DNA of 64,000 bases from NCBI RefSeq assembly GCF_021369635.1, contig NZ_JAJNBZ010000005.1, positions 62,001-126,000 on the forward strand, written 5' to 3'. The position numbers and the translations under genes are program-made. The notes below the pieces were generated by a model, which saw nothing but the letters and a program-made list of their open reading frames with translations, had not been told where the DNA came from and searched no databases. The stretch comes from Paenibacillus profundus. Lineage in GTDB: Bacteria; Bacillota; Bacilli; Paenibacillales; Paenibacillaceae. The stretch's first letter is position 1; the number at the start of each line of letters is the position of its first letter. Below are positions 37,728 through 46,843 of this stretch, in pieces.

Positions 37728-37847
37728 GGTCTCTTCCACCTTTCATGTTGCTATGCTCTGCATAGTGTACCCGAGATATAGCTCGCGTTATCAGTGCATA
37801 GGTACCTAATATTATCTTAACATGATTGTTGAAAATAAAAAGAAATA

Positions 37848-37869
37848 ACCAGCGCATTTTCACGCTGGT
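37848..37869 (-). terminator. Terminator overlapping the end of the FtsH-like gene
   Basis: On the minus strand ACCAGCG-TGAAAATG-CGCTGGT is a perfect 7-bp stem followed by a T-rich tract. The loop contains the TGA stop codon. Confidence 0.75.
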
Positions 37870-39374
37870 AATTGTTTCTTGTCACATAATAGACACCGGA
37901 ATTTCTCACCGCTTACGTACTCTTCTTCAATCAAATGCTTCAGACAGCGCTCGAATGCTTCCTGGTGCTCTTTCAACAGCTCATGCGTGCGATTCGTCAA
38001 ATCTAACATAATCGCCTGTGTCTCTTTTGTCAAGACATCGGGAGACAGATGCTTCAGGCGTACAATTCCCAAGCTGGTCAAGCCTGCATTAATCATCGTC
38101 TCGACAATATTAAGCGCTTGATCGAAGTCTCCCTGGGAGCCTGTACTGCGGTTCCCATAGAACATTTCTTCAGCAGCAGCTCCACCCAGCGCGATCATAA
38201 TCTGTTCTTCTAAGAACGGCTTCGTATACAAATAACGTTCTTCCTGCGGCTGGTGTCGGACGTAGCCAAGCGCTTGACCTCTCGGACTTAATGAAACTTG
38301 AGATACGCTTCCCGGACGGACTAGCTCCGCCATAATTGCATGACCCAATTCATGAATTGCGACCCGGCGCCGTTCTTCCTGATTCGTCTCGCGGTCGCTC
38401 TTCTCTCCCATCAGCACCTTATCAATCGCCTGCGATAAATGTGCTGTCGAAATCAAGTCAGCCTGTTCACGCATCGCATAAATCGCGCCTTCATTCAGTA
38501 CACTTTCAAGCTGTGCACCGGAAAATCCGAACGTCTCTTCCGCAATCCGGTCCAGATTGACATCATCGGCCAGCGGCTTGTTATCCGCATGCAAATCCAA
38601 AATGTGACGACGGCCTTTCTTGTCCGGCATATCCACTTGAATATGACGGTCGAACCGACCCGGACGCAGCAGGGCGCTGTCTAGCATCTCTTTACGGTTT
38701 GTCGCTGCCATCACGAGAATTCTTGGCGTCTGATCCGCATATAAACCGTCCATTTCCGTCAACAATTGGTTCAATGTCTGATCGTATTCCCGCTGTTGCC
38801 CGCCTTCACGTTTACCGCCGATAACGTCAATCTCATCGATAAAAATAACTGCGTTCTCTTTTTTCTCCTTCACGGCACGCTGTCTCGCGTCCTTAAACAG
38901 CTCTCGCACCCGGCCAGCACCGACCCCAACGAACATCTCTACGAACTCACTGCCGGATACTCCAATGAACACCGCGTCTGCGTAATGGGCCGACGCCTTG
39001 GCCATCAACGTCTTCCCTGTCCCCGGAGGACCAGTTAGTAGAATGCCCTTTAGAGGACGTATTCCGAATTTACTGATCGCGTCAGGGCGAACCAGGAAGT
39101 CCAAAGCTTCTACCAGCTCATTTTTGGCACGTTCTTGACCCCCGATGTTATCGAAGCTCATTGCAGTGACTTTAAGACTTCGTGAATCTTTGCGGCCAGA
39201 GGTTGCTGCCATACCCGCACCACGACGCTGCGCTACGAACGCCAATACACCTATTGCGGCGGCAGCCAGTACGATCGGCCACACATTCACTCCAAGGAAA
39301 ATAATGAACAACAGGAGTGGAATGGATACGCCGATGACCCACTCAGGCCATCGCATCGATTGTCGATTTCTCAT
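37860..39374 (-). CDS. FtsH-like AAA+ membrane metalloprotease, short form
   Basis: 504 residues, well below the roughly 640 of housekeeping FtsH. Two closely spaced N-terminal membrane segments (about 12-50) leave almost no external domain. The AAA domain has Walker A GPPGTGKT (about residue 115), Walker B FIDEID, and an arginine region LRPGRFDRHI. The M41 peptidase domain has HELGH (about residue 340) and a third metal ligand in GDFDQA. A C-terminal tail has two cysteines (FRCLLCDKK). It overlaps the upstream 187-residue gene by 32 bases, so the two are coupled. It should degrade membrane or cytosolic proteins; the substrate is unknown. Confidence 0.88.
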   Translation of the reverse strand: MRNRQSMRWPEWVIGVSIPLLLFIIFLGVNVWPIVLAAAAIGVLAFVAQRRGAGMAATSGRKDSRSLKVTAMSFDNIGGQERAKNELVEALDFLVRPDAISKFGIRPLKGILLTGPPGTGKTLMAKASAHYADAVFIGVSGSEFVEMFVGVGAGRVRELFKDARQRAVKEKKENAVIFIDEIDVIGGKREGGQQREYDQTLNQLLTEMDGLYADQTPRILVMAATNRKEMLDSALLRPGRFDRHIQVDMPDKKGRRHILDLHADNKPLADDVNLDRIAEETFGFSGAQLESVLNEGAIYAMREQADLISTAHLSQAIDKVLMGEKSDRETNQEERRRVAIHELGHAIMAELVRPGSVSQVSLSPRGQALGYVRHQPQEERYLYTKPFLEEQIMIALGGAAAEEMFYGNRSTGSQGDFDQALNIVETMINAGLTSLGIVRLKHLSPDVLTKETQAIMLDLTNRTHELLKEHQEAFERCLKHLIEEEYVSGEKFRCLLCDKKQLPA

Positions 39375-39903
39375 ACGGCCACACCCCCATCCGTGTACCT
39401 TCTAACGGCAGCAGCAACGTCTTGCTGCCTTGTCCATCCTTCACCGTAATATATACATACTGGTTGTCCATTTCCGTCTGAACTTCTATCCCCGGCTGCT
39501 GCAGCTGCTGCAGACGTGATGGAATTTGACTATATTTTTGATGTACCATCGCTTCAGCGACATCAAACAATGCCTGGGACCACCATTTATCGATTTTCGG
39601 CGTGCTATGGTCATTCATATATTCAATAACTACCTTTTTCCCTTTTGCTTGCTTTTCCAAGTCGCCATTCAGCTGCTGAACCAATTCACGGACATCGACA
39701 CCCGGCTTCGTCTGAATTTGAACCTTCATCGCGTCGGTCTGCCAGTCAACATGATATTGTGTAATCTCAGCATGCTTTTGCACGATCTGTTCCACTGGCT
39801 GCTTCACAAAATTAGTCTGATACAACGCCCATCCACCGAACAGTACGGCGCCCGTCACAATCATAATCAGGATGGTAGGCGCGATACGAACTTTTTTCGT
39901 CAT
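39343..39903 (-). CDS. Single-pass membrane protein coupled to the FtsH-like protease
   Basis: About 186 residues. One N-terminal membrane segment (APTILIMIVTGAVLFGGWALY) precedes an extracytoplasmic domain of about 150 residues with Val/Gln-rich alpha/beta character and a WWSQALFDVAEAM helix. AGGAGG lies nine bases before the ATG at 39903. Its 3' end overlaps the protease gene by 32 bases in another frame. The external domain may replace the missing external part of the short FtsH-like protein, as a partner or regulator; that is inference. Family not recognised. Confidence 0.75.
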   Translation of the reverse strand: MTKKVRIAPTILIMIVTGAVLFGGWALYQTNFVKQPVEQIVQKHAEITQYHVDWQTDAMKVQIQTKPGVDVRELVQQLNGDLEKQAKGKKVVIEYMNDHSTPKIDKWWSQALFDVAEAMVHQKYSQIPSRLQQLQQPGIEVQTEMDNQYVYITVKDGQGSKTLLLPLEGTRMGVWPYEKSTIDAMA

Positions 39904-40057
39904 GCTGAAATACCTCCTCACACTCTAATCTATCTACATGAAAACGGCGCTTGTTGAATACATGAAATATATCATTCAGTACATGTTAGAGTATATCATA
40001 GTATATACACTGAAGTTGAATGTAAAGTGTACCATAGCTGCCAATCCCCTTGGCAAC

Positions 40058-40118
40058 AAAAAAACACCGCATTCTCGCTGCAACGCTTCAATCGCGTCAC
40101 TTGCAAGAATACGGTGTA
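40058..40118 (-). terminator. Terminator after ypmB
   Basis: On the minus strand ACACCGTATTCT pairs with AGAATGCGGTGT (one mismatch) around an inner TGCA-type hairpin, followed by seven Ts. Confidence 0.88.
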
Positions 40119-40144
40119 ATGAGCACTTGACAGGTGGTCCATCG

Positions 40145-40666
40145 TTATTTATTAGGCAGCCCGTAGATTTCTCCGATCGGTGAACCGTCGGCGAACAGAT
40201 AAAATTGATAATAATAGCGGTTGGCGCCCTGTTCGTCCGCTCGCTCCAGCATCGCCTGCCATACATATTGCCCGTCTTTATATCCGGGAATAAGCCGTAC
40301 GATGTGAACCTTGTTATATTGCTCTTTTATTTTTGCTTTCATCGCATCTTTTTTTATTCCTTCAAAGGCGTACATAGATACGACTTTCTTCGGAAACACC
40401 CACACCAGTCGTTCTTGGTCTTGTTCATCTTTACCTTCAACAACATAGACAATGTCGTCCCATACGCTCTTCTCGACACCGGATATTTCTGTGAGCTTTA
40501 CACTATCATTCGCTCGGCGAATGATATCAGCTTCTTTCACTCGCTCATCAGCATTTATATATTGCACATACATATATACGGCAGCAATGAGAAGAATCAG
40601 AATAAGAACCGCCAGCGGGATATACCATTTCCATTTGGAACGCCGACGTGTGCGGCTTCTTACCAT
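40145..40666 (-). CDS. ypmB: YpmB-like membrane-anchored protein (DUF5590)
   Basis: 173 residues. A basic N-terminus (MVRSRTRRRSKWKW) and one membrane segment (IPLAVLILILLIAAVYMYV) precede an extracytoplasmic domain of two similar alpha/beta halves with PGYKDGQYVWQAML near the end. The ATG at 40666 has GGGGGG nine bases upstream; the open frame extends into mtaD and that part is discarded. It has the same position as ypmB in B. subtilis (dinG...asnS). Function unknown. Confidence 0.82.
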   Translation of the reverse strand: MVRSRTRRRSKWKWYIPLAVLILILLIAAVYMYVQYINADERVKEADIIRRANDSVKLTEISGVEKSVWDDIVYVVEGKDEQDQERLVWVFPKKVVSMYAFEGIKKDAMKAKIKEQYNKVHIVRLIPGYKDGQYVWQAMLERADEQGANRYYYQFYLFADGSPIGEIYGLPNK

Positions 40667-40682
40667 GAATAAATCCCCCCGC

Positions 40683-41993
40683 TTATCGCTGCAGCAGCTG
40701 CTCGAAGCATTGCTGCGTCTCATGACGGATACGTTCTTCATCTAACGTCAGGCATTCGCCATTCTTCACGACCTGTTCTCCATCAATCCACACATGCTTC
40801 ACATCTTTAGCCGAAGCGGAGTAAATCATGTGAGATACGAGATCCGTATGTGGAATGAAGTGAGCTTGATCGATATCTACCGCAACCATATCTGCCTTCA
40901 TACCGACCTCAAGCAATCCTACATCAGGAAGCGAAATCGTCTTCGCCCCGTATACGGTACCCATGCGCAGCGCTTCTGCAGCCGGAATCGCGGTTGGATC
41001 TCCCGATACTCCTTTGTGTATGAGCGCAGCAAGCCGCATTTCTTCGAACATGTCTAAGTTATTGTTGCTGGCCGGACCATCCGTTCCGAGAGAGACGACA
41101 ACGCCTGCGCGCAACAATTCAGGAACCCGAGCTACACCGCTCGCCAACTTGAGGTTGCTGCCTGGATTATGAGACACGGCTACATGGTAGTGAGCCAGAG
41201 TCGCAATTTCTTCATCTGTCAAATGTACCCCGTGTGCAATGAACGACGGTCGCGAAAAGAAGCCTAATTTCTCTAAATGAGCAACCGGACGGAGCCCATA
41301 ATCCTTCACGTTCTGTTCCACTTCCGCCTTCGTCTCCGACATATGTGTATGAAGAGGTAAATCCATATCATGTGCCGCTTGCACGAACTTCTCAATGAAT
41401 GCCGGCGGACACGTATATGGCGCATGTGGCGCCAGCACGGTTGTAATCCGTCCATTCGCCTTGCCGTTCCAGTCTTTTGCGAATTGAACCGCTTCTTTAA
41501 GCTTCGCATCCTGGACGTCTTCAGGACACAGCCCGATTGCGCCGCGCATCAGACAGCCCCGAATGCCAGACTGTTCGCAGACTTTAGCGACTTCATCCAT
41601 ATGATCATACATGTCGACGAACGTTGTGGTTCCGCCCTTAAGCATCTCAACGACGGAGAGTGCGGTTCCCCAATACACATCCTGTGACGTAAATTTCGCT
41701 TCCATTGGCCACATTTTCTCCTGCAGCCACGATTGCAGCACCATGTCGTCACCATACCCGCGCAGGAGCGACATCGCAGCATGACCATGCGTATTGATTA
41801 AACCAGGCAGGAAGAACAGACCTTTGCCGTTTATTCTCTCTGCATCACTCGTATCGAACTGCGCGGGAAGTGAATCTCCCAAGTGGACAATTCGATCATT
41901 TTCAATAACCATCGTTCCCTTGATTGAGGTTTGCCCGGATTGAGCATTAAGTACCGCAAAGGCGCCATTTTCAATAATGATTCGCTTTGTCAT
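40683..41993 (-). CDS. mtaD: 5-methylthioadenosine/S-adenosylhomocysteine deaminase-like amidohydrolase
   Basis: 436 residues of the metal-dependent amidohydrolase superfamily. Metal ligands are HxH in GLINTHGHAAMSLLRGYG, LHTHMSETKAEVE, AHGVHLTDEEI and SLGTDGPASNNNLDM. MtaD-type enzymes deaminate the adenine of methylthioadenosine, S-adenosylhomocysteine and related nucleosides. With the mtn genes at 23-33 kb this offers a second route for methylthioadenosine. It overlaps rex by 4 bases. Guanine or N-ethylammeline deaminase relatives cannot be ruled out. Confidence 0.85.
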   Translation of the reverse strand: MTKRIIIENGAFAVLNAQSGQTSIKGTMVIENDRIVHLGDSLPAQFDTSDAERINGKGLFFLPGLINTHGHAAMSLLRGYGDDMVLQSWLQEKMWPMEAKFTSQDVYWGTALSVVEMLKGGTTTFVDMYDHMDEVAKVCEQSGIRGCLMRGAIGLCPEDVQDAKLKEAVQFAKDWNGKANGRITTVLAPHAPYTCPPAFIEKFVQAAHDMDLPLHTHMSETKAEVEQNVKDYGLRPVAHLEKLGFFSRPSFIAHGVHLTDEEIATLAHYHVAVSHNPGSNLKLASGVARVPELLRAGVVVSLGTDGPASNNNLDMFEEMRLAALIHKGVSGDPTAIPAAEALRMGTVYGAKTISLPDVGLLEVGMKADMVAVDIDQAHFIPHTDLVSHMIYSASAKDVKHVWIDGEQVVKNGECLTLDEERIRHETQQCFEQLLQR

Positions 41994-42637
41994 TGGACTG
42001 GAACTTCCTTTCCCTGATCCGTTAAATAATAAGCCAGGCTAAACAAATCCGTTGTGAAATCGGCAGTATGCACGCGCACATGAGACGGAACCTTCAAAAT
42101 AACAGGCGCAAAGTTCAAAATGGCTTCTACACCGGCCTCGACGAATTGCTCCGCTACATATTGCGCTTCCGCGGCCGGAACCGTAATAATTCCGATACGG
42201 ATGTGCTGATTTCGAACCGTTGTGATCATTTCGCTCATAGGTTGAACTTTCAGATTATTAATATCCGTGCCAATCTTGGACTCCATGGCGTCGAACACAG
42301 CTACGATTTTCATGTTGTCTTTCAAATAGACCGTGTAATTGCACAACGCATGCCCCAGTTTACCGGCACCGACCAAGCCAACGTTAATAATTTGGTCCAG
42401 CTTCAATATATGACGGATTTGCTGTATTAAATAAGATACGTCATAACCAATGCCTTTGCGTCCAAAATCTCCAAAATAAGCCAAGTCCTTGCGGATTTGC
42501 GCTGGATTTAAATCCAGCTTCTGGCCCAAATCCTGAGAAGAAACTGTCAATACTTCACGCTGCTTCAGTTCTATCAAATGACGCAAATAGACCGGCAGAC
42601 GTCGAACAACAGCTTCAGATATTTTCAATGTTTTCAT
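41990..42637 (-). CDS. rex: Redox-sensing transcriptional repressor
   Basis: 215 residues. The N-terminal winged helix (ISEAVVRRLPVYLRHLIEL, VSSQDLGQKLDLNPAQIRKDLAYFG) and the Rossmann NADH-binding domain (GLVGAGKLGHAL) match Rex, which leaves DNA when NADH is high and so derepresses fermentation and respiration genes. It lies 8 bases after dinG and overlaps mtaD by 4 bases. I looked for TTGTGA-type Rex sites near ackA and the hbd-type gene and saw none. Confidence 0.96.
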   Translation of the reverse strand: MKTLKISEAVVRRLPVYLRHLIELKQREVLTVSSQDLGQKLDLNPAQIRKDLAYFGDFGRKGIGYDVSYLIQQIRHILKLDQIINVGLVGAGKLGHALCNYTVYLKDNMKIVAVFDAMESKIGTDINNLKVQPMSEMITTVRNQHIRIGIITVPAAEAQYVAEQFVEAGVEAILNFAPVILKVPSHVRVHTADFTTDLFSLAYYLTDQGKEVPVQ

Positions 42638-42645
42638 ATCTTAAA

Positions 42646-45531
42646 TCATGTCCCCTCATCGCTCTTCAACGTCTTTTGATTATCGTCCAACCACGTTTCA
42701 ATGCGCGGAACCAACTGCTCTGCAGCCATATGCTCCATCTTTGGTCCCGGCAAGGAATATAAAAAGTGCTTGCCATAGCTTGTTTCGATCACGCGCGTAT
42801 CATAGATGATGACGATTCCCTTATCCTGCGAGGTCCGCACCAATCGGCCGAATCCCTGCTTAAAGCGGATAACGGCTTGCGGCACGGAATACTTCCGGAA
42901 TGGATTCTGATTTTGCCGTTTTAGCCGCTCTGATTTTGCCTCCACCAACGGGTGGTTCGGCGGCTGGAACGGAAGTCGAACAATCGCCAAGCACGTGAGT
43001 GCATCTCCAGGAATGTCTACCCCTTCCCAGAAGCTGCTCGTCCCCAGCAAGACGGAAGCGGATTGCTCCCTGAACCTGCGGGTCAGCTTGCTGCGGTTAC
43101 CGCTGTCAATGCCTTGTCCAAGCACGTGAATCCCGTGAACGCTCAGCGCTTCCTTCAAAGGCGCATATACGTCCCGCAGCATGCGATACGAGGTGAAGAG
43201 CACAAGCATTCGTCCTCTCGTTACTTGCGCGACATCCGCTATCGATTGCGTCAACATCTGGTTGAACTTTGCATCTGATGCGCCCTTTACGCTCGGGAAA
43301 TCACGTGGGATAACGACTAATGCCTGTTCCCGGTAATTAAACGGTGACGGTAATATGACCGTGTGCAGCCGTCCATCCCGCTCCGCATCCTTCAGCCCGA
43401 TTTGTTCTGCCACGAACTGGAATGATTTATCGACCGACAGCGTAGCCGATGTCAGAATTACACTTTTCTTCGGTTCAAAAAAATACCGTTTCAGTGCATC
43501 ACTCACATCGACCGGGACTGCGTACATATGCATCGATTTATGCTTGAACTGGGAATTACCTTCCATCCAGTAGACCGTTTCCGGGTCTTTCCCCTGCATA
43601 AAGTTGCGGAATTCATCCCGAACTAGGCCCAATTCTTTGAACAATCCCGTCACGTCCACGACAACGCCCTGAATTTCATCGTCATCGTAATCCTTCCATT
43701 CGTTGGCCAGCTTCTCTCCTGACCGAACAATATCGCTAAGCCGGACATGGATGTCGCTTTCCAGCTCGGTGATGCCAGCCCAAGCTTCTGGACGTTCGCC
43801 CGACGGCAACCGGAATACCGTCTGCCCGGCGGCTTCGGCTTGTCCGTTCTCAGTCGGAGGAAGCAATTGGAACAAGACTTCATTCAAACGGTCCCATTGT
43901 TCCTTCACGTCGACGATTTGCGTGAGCAGCTTGTCGATTCCTTCTGCCCAGATAAGCGCTTTCTCGTGACCGGATAGGCGGAGCCGCATCTGAAGCAAGA
44001 TCAATGCTCCATTCTTGCTGTCTTTGAATAGCCGCGTTAACGGATGAATGAGTGAAAAATATTGCAAATGAATGCCTAGATGTTTGCCTGCCGTCTCTTC
44101 AAAATGATGAGCCTCATCTATGACCAAGTGTTCATAGGTAGGCAACAGACGATGTTCGGCAATGACATCGGTGAACAGCAGAGAATGGTTCGTTATAATA
44201 ATGTCCGACAAATTCGCTTCATTCTTCGCCCGATGATAGAAGCAGCGCCGGAACCACGGGCAAGCCCGGTTCAGACAAGAGTCGCTATCACTGGACACCG
44301 TATCCCAGAAATCTGGACCTTTGTGGACCAAATGCAGCTCCTCATCATCGCCATGCTCCGTCTGGCTTAGCCAGACGAGAAACTGAGCAGCGGTTATGCT
44401 GTCGTCACGCGCATGAACGAACTCTCTATGATTTATTTTATGTTCAAATTTTCTCAAACACAAATAGTGACTGCGTCCTTTTAACACCGAAGCTTTGAAA
44501 GGAAACGGAACAATCTTCTCCAGAAGCGGTAAATCACGCTGTCTCAACTGTTCTTGCAAATTGATAGTGTGCGTGCTAACAATCACTTTCTTCTCTTGAG
44601 ATACGCTGTAATATAAGGAAGGGAGCAAGTATCCAAGTGATTTCCCAGTGCCTGTTCCAGCTTCAATCAAGAGATGAAGGTCCTGCTCCTGGCATTCCAT
44701 CACTTCGTTAAACATTTGTTCCTGAGCTTCACGCGGCTCGTAATTCGGCAACAGACTCGCCAAATTGTTCCTCACTTCATCCATAAAGCCACGGAACGTC
44801 ACATTGTTGAGCGGACTGCTCTCTGAACCTTCACGCGGAGGAAGGGTATCCGTCCAATCCCCTTGCTTCAACGTTAGCTGACGGAATGGAAAGTTACCTT
44901 CCTTCTCGTCCCAATCGGACACGTCCCGCTCACGTTCATTTAGCTTCTCCACCAGCATCCACTTTAAATCGCGCTCTTCTTGATCGCCAAATACATCCAC
45001 AATACGTTGCAGAGTCAGAAGCGGCAAGTCATCGATCGCTTGCAGGCAGCGGATAAATACATCGGCTGTCGCTCTCGCGTCGCTGTCGGCTTGATGCGGT
45101 CGGTCATGGATGATTCCGAATTCATGCGCAACCGATCCCAACTGATAAGACGGCAGTGAAGGGAACAGTATCCGCAGCAGCTCAATGGTGTCCAGAATAC
45201 GTCCGGTAAACGGTAAATAACCGGTCTGCTCTAGAGCTTGGCGCAGAAATTGATAATCGAACGCAACATTATGTCCGACGAGCACGACGTCACTTAACAA
45301 TGGAACAAGCCCTGTCATCGCTTTATCCAAGTCTGGCGCATCCTGCACATCCTCATTGCCAATTCCGGTTAATTGCGTAATGAATTCAGGAATTGTGATG
45401 GTCGGCCGAACGAGCGTATGATACTCGCGTTCCATCTGTAAATCGTGACCGAGAATGACGAGTCCGATTTGTATAATTTCATCGTTAGGCTGATTGCCTG
45501 TCGTTTCAAAGTCCAATACAGCAAATCTCAT
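42646..45531 (-). CDS. dinG: DinG-family helicase with N-terminal 3'-5' exonuclease domain
   Basis: 961 residues. The N-terminal DEDD exonuclease (about 1-170) has VLDFETTGNQPNDEI, VGHNVAFDYQFLRQ and HQADSDARATADV. The XPD/DinG superfamily 2 helicase has Walker A EAGTGTGKSLGYLLP, the DEAH box VIDEAHHFEE, and C-terminal motifs including TSSFWEGVDIPGD and QGFGRLVR. Four cysteines (YLCLR, then DSCLNRACPWFRRC) sit where XPD-type enzymes bind an iron-sulfur cluster. It works on DNA during repair and replication conflicts. The order panBCD...dinG is as in B. subtilis. Confidence 0.94.
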   Translation of the reverse strand: MRFAVLDFETTGNQPNDEIIQIGLVILGHDLQMEREYHTLVRPTITIPEFITQLTGIGNEDVQDAPDLDKAMTGLVPLLSDVVLVGHNVAFDYQFLRQALEQTGYLPFTGRILDTIELLRILFPSLPSYQLGSVAHEFGIIHDRPHQADSDARATADVFIRCLQAIDDLPLLTLQRIVDVFGDQEERDLKWMLVEKLNERERDVSDWDEKEGNFPFRQLTLKQGDWTDTLPPREGSESSPLNNVTFRGFMDEVRNNLASLLPNYEPREAQEQMFNEVMECQEQDLHLLIEAGTGTGKSLGYLLPSLYYSVSQEKKVIVSTHTINLQEQLRQRDLPLLEKIVPFPFKASVLKGRSHYLCLRKFEHKINHREFVHARDDSITAAQFLVWLSQTEHGDDEELHLVHKGPDFWDTVSSDSDSCLNRACPWFRRCFYHRAKNEANLSDIIITNHSLLFTDVIAEHRLLPTYEHLVIDEAHHFEETAGKHLGIHLQYFSLIHPLTRLFKDSKNGALILLQMRLRLSGHEKALIWAEGIDKLLTQIVDVKEQWDRLNEVLFQLLPPTENGQAEAAGQTVFRLPSGERPEAWAGITELESDIHVRLSDIVRSGEKLANEWKDYDDDEIQGVVVDVTGLFKELGLVRDEFRNFMQGKDPETVYWMEGNSQFKHKSMHMYAVPVDVSDALKRYFFEPKKSVILTSATLSVDKSFQFVAEQIGLKDAERDGRLHTVILPSPFNYREQALVVIPRDFPSVKGASDAKFNQMLTQSIADVAQVTRGRMLVLFTSYRMLRDVYAPLKEALSVHGIHVLGQGIDSGNRSKLTRRFREQSASVLLGTSSFWEGVDIPGDALTCLAIVRLPFQPPNHPLVEAKSERLKRQNQNPFRKYSVPQAVIRFKQGFGRLVRTSQDKGIVIIYDTRVIETSYGKHFLYSLPGPKMEHMAAEQLVPRIETWLDDNQKTLKSDEGT

Positions 45532-45598
45532 CTTAATATAATTCCTCTCGCAATTACTGTTATTAGCATAACAGATGTTCGGTCATTTGGAAATGACT

Positions 45599-45641
45599 AG
45601 AGGGAAACATCTGTGCGTACTTCGCACGAATGTTCCCCTCT
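45599..45641 (-). terminator. Hairpin after the TPR gene
   Basis: AGAGGG-AACAT-GTGCG pairs with CGCAC-ATGTT-CCCTCT as a long stem with small mismatches, 9 bases past the TPR stop. The T run is weak. Confidence 0.6.
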
Positions 45642-45649
45642 AAATAATC

Positions 45650-46294
45650 TTATTGCATGTGGTTCATATTTCCGGCACCGTACTGCAGATGACCGCAATT
45701 CGACAGACACACCTTCAAATTAAAGACCGGTTCTGGCAATGAAGGATCCATCTGGTGGGCTTTCGCAAAATACTCTTGCGCCAGAGACAAGTTGCGCTGC
45801 TCCGCTTGAATACAACCGAGCGCATTATACGCGATGGCCTTCAAGCACTTGCTTTCCGTTAAAGGAATGATGAATTCGAAATGATGTCCGGCTTCCTGGC
45901 TTCGCCCCATGTTCAAATACGCCATGGCCAGATAAGCCCGCACTTCAATATTGTCCGGCTGATGAAGCGCCGCTTGCTCCAAATGCTTGACTGCTTCCTT
46001 ATACATCATCAACAAATAATATCCTTGGCCCCGTTGAAAAGGATCGCCATAATCGGGTGCCGAGATCTCTTGTTCCTTCTTCATCTTACCGCCAGCAGCA
46101 TCCTTGCCGCGAGGACGCAGCTGCGCAAGCTTTTCTTCAAACTGCAGCCATTCCTCCACAATGAGATCGCTCATGGAGCGAAGCAATGACATTTGGTGAT
46201 CCAATTCCTTTTTTTCTTTGCCTTGTGCATGAGGATACTGCCGAATAATATCATCCAACAAGTCGTTCATCGTTGCGAATACATGTTGCAGCAC
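45650..46294 (-). CDS. TPR-repeat protein
   Basis: 214 residues with two to three tetratricopeptide repeats in the second half (GQGYYLLMMYKEAVKHLEQAALHQPDNIEVRAYLAMAYLNMGRSQEAGHHFEFI; then AYNALGCIQAEQRNLSLAQEYFAKAHQMDPS). The first half is a charged helical region. The start is a GTG at 46294 with GGTGGGA upstream. It probably mediates protein contacts in the cytoplasm. No catalytic motif. It is inserted between panD and dinG, which are adjacent in B. subtilis. Confidence 0.85.
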   Translation of the reverse strand: MLQHVFATMNDLLDDIIRQYPHAQGKEKKELDHQMSLLRSMSDLIVEEWLQFEEKLAQLRPRGKDAAGGKMKKEQEISAPDYGDPFQRGQGYYLLMMYKEAVKHLEQAALHQPDNIEVRAYLAMAYLNMGRSQEAGHHFEFIIPLTESKCLKAIAYNALGCIQAEQRNLSLAQEYFAKAHQMDPSLPEPVFNLKVCLSNCGHLQYGAGNMNHMQ

Positions 46295-46444
46295 GATTCA
46301 TCCCACCTTTACAAGTGATGCGTATCGTCATCTTGCGGCTCACGTTCATTTTGTGTTAAGGGGATGCATTTCATTCGATGCTCCAACGTTTCCCGAGCAG
46401 TGCCTTCGCTTGTCAATTCCGATTCCTGATGATGCCGTTAACGA

Positions 46445-46831
46445 TTAACGAACAGTCGCATACGTTTCGGTCTGCGTCGCGAGCTCGACCGGTTTATTGT
46501 CCGCGTCCACGAAGACGATTTTTGGATCATATTGCTTCGCTTCTTCATTCGTCATGGAAGCATAAGAAATGATGATGATATTATCTCCGGGCTGTACATG
46601 GCGCGCAGCCGCTCCATTCAGACAGATTACGCCAGAATGTTTTGGCCCTGGAATGACGTAAGTCTCCAAACGGGCACCATTATAATTGTTTACTATTTGC
46701 ACTTTTTCATTCGGCCAAATATCGGCACATTCCATAAGATGCTCGTCAATCGTAATGCTGCCAACGTAGTTCAAATTGGCTTCGGTAACGGTTGCCCGGT
46801 GAATTTTTGACTTCATCATTTCACGTAACAT
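46445..46831 (-). CDS. panD: Aspartate 1-decarboxylase
   Basis: 128 residues, the normal size of the proenzyme. YVGSITID contains the Gly-Ser site that self-cleaves to form the pyruvoyl cofactor; [14 protein letters not shown] contains the active-site lysine; [18 protein letters not shown] is conserved. It makes beta-alanine for pantothenate. It lies 12 bases after panC and is the last gene of panBCD. Confidence 0.97.
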   Translation of the reverse strand: MLREMMKSKIHRATVTEANLNYVGSITIDEHLMECADIWPNEKVQIVNNYNGARLETYVIPGPKHSGVICLNGAAARHVQPGDNIIIISYASMTNEEAKQYDPKIVFVDADNKPVELATQTETYATVR

Positions 46832-46843
46832 GGCACATTCCCC

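Noticed and set aside
40667-40741. 25-codon N-terminal extension of ypmB
   Set aside because: It lies inside mtaD in another frame. The internal ATG at 40666 has GGGGGG at proper spacing and leads directly into the basic/membrane segment.
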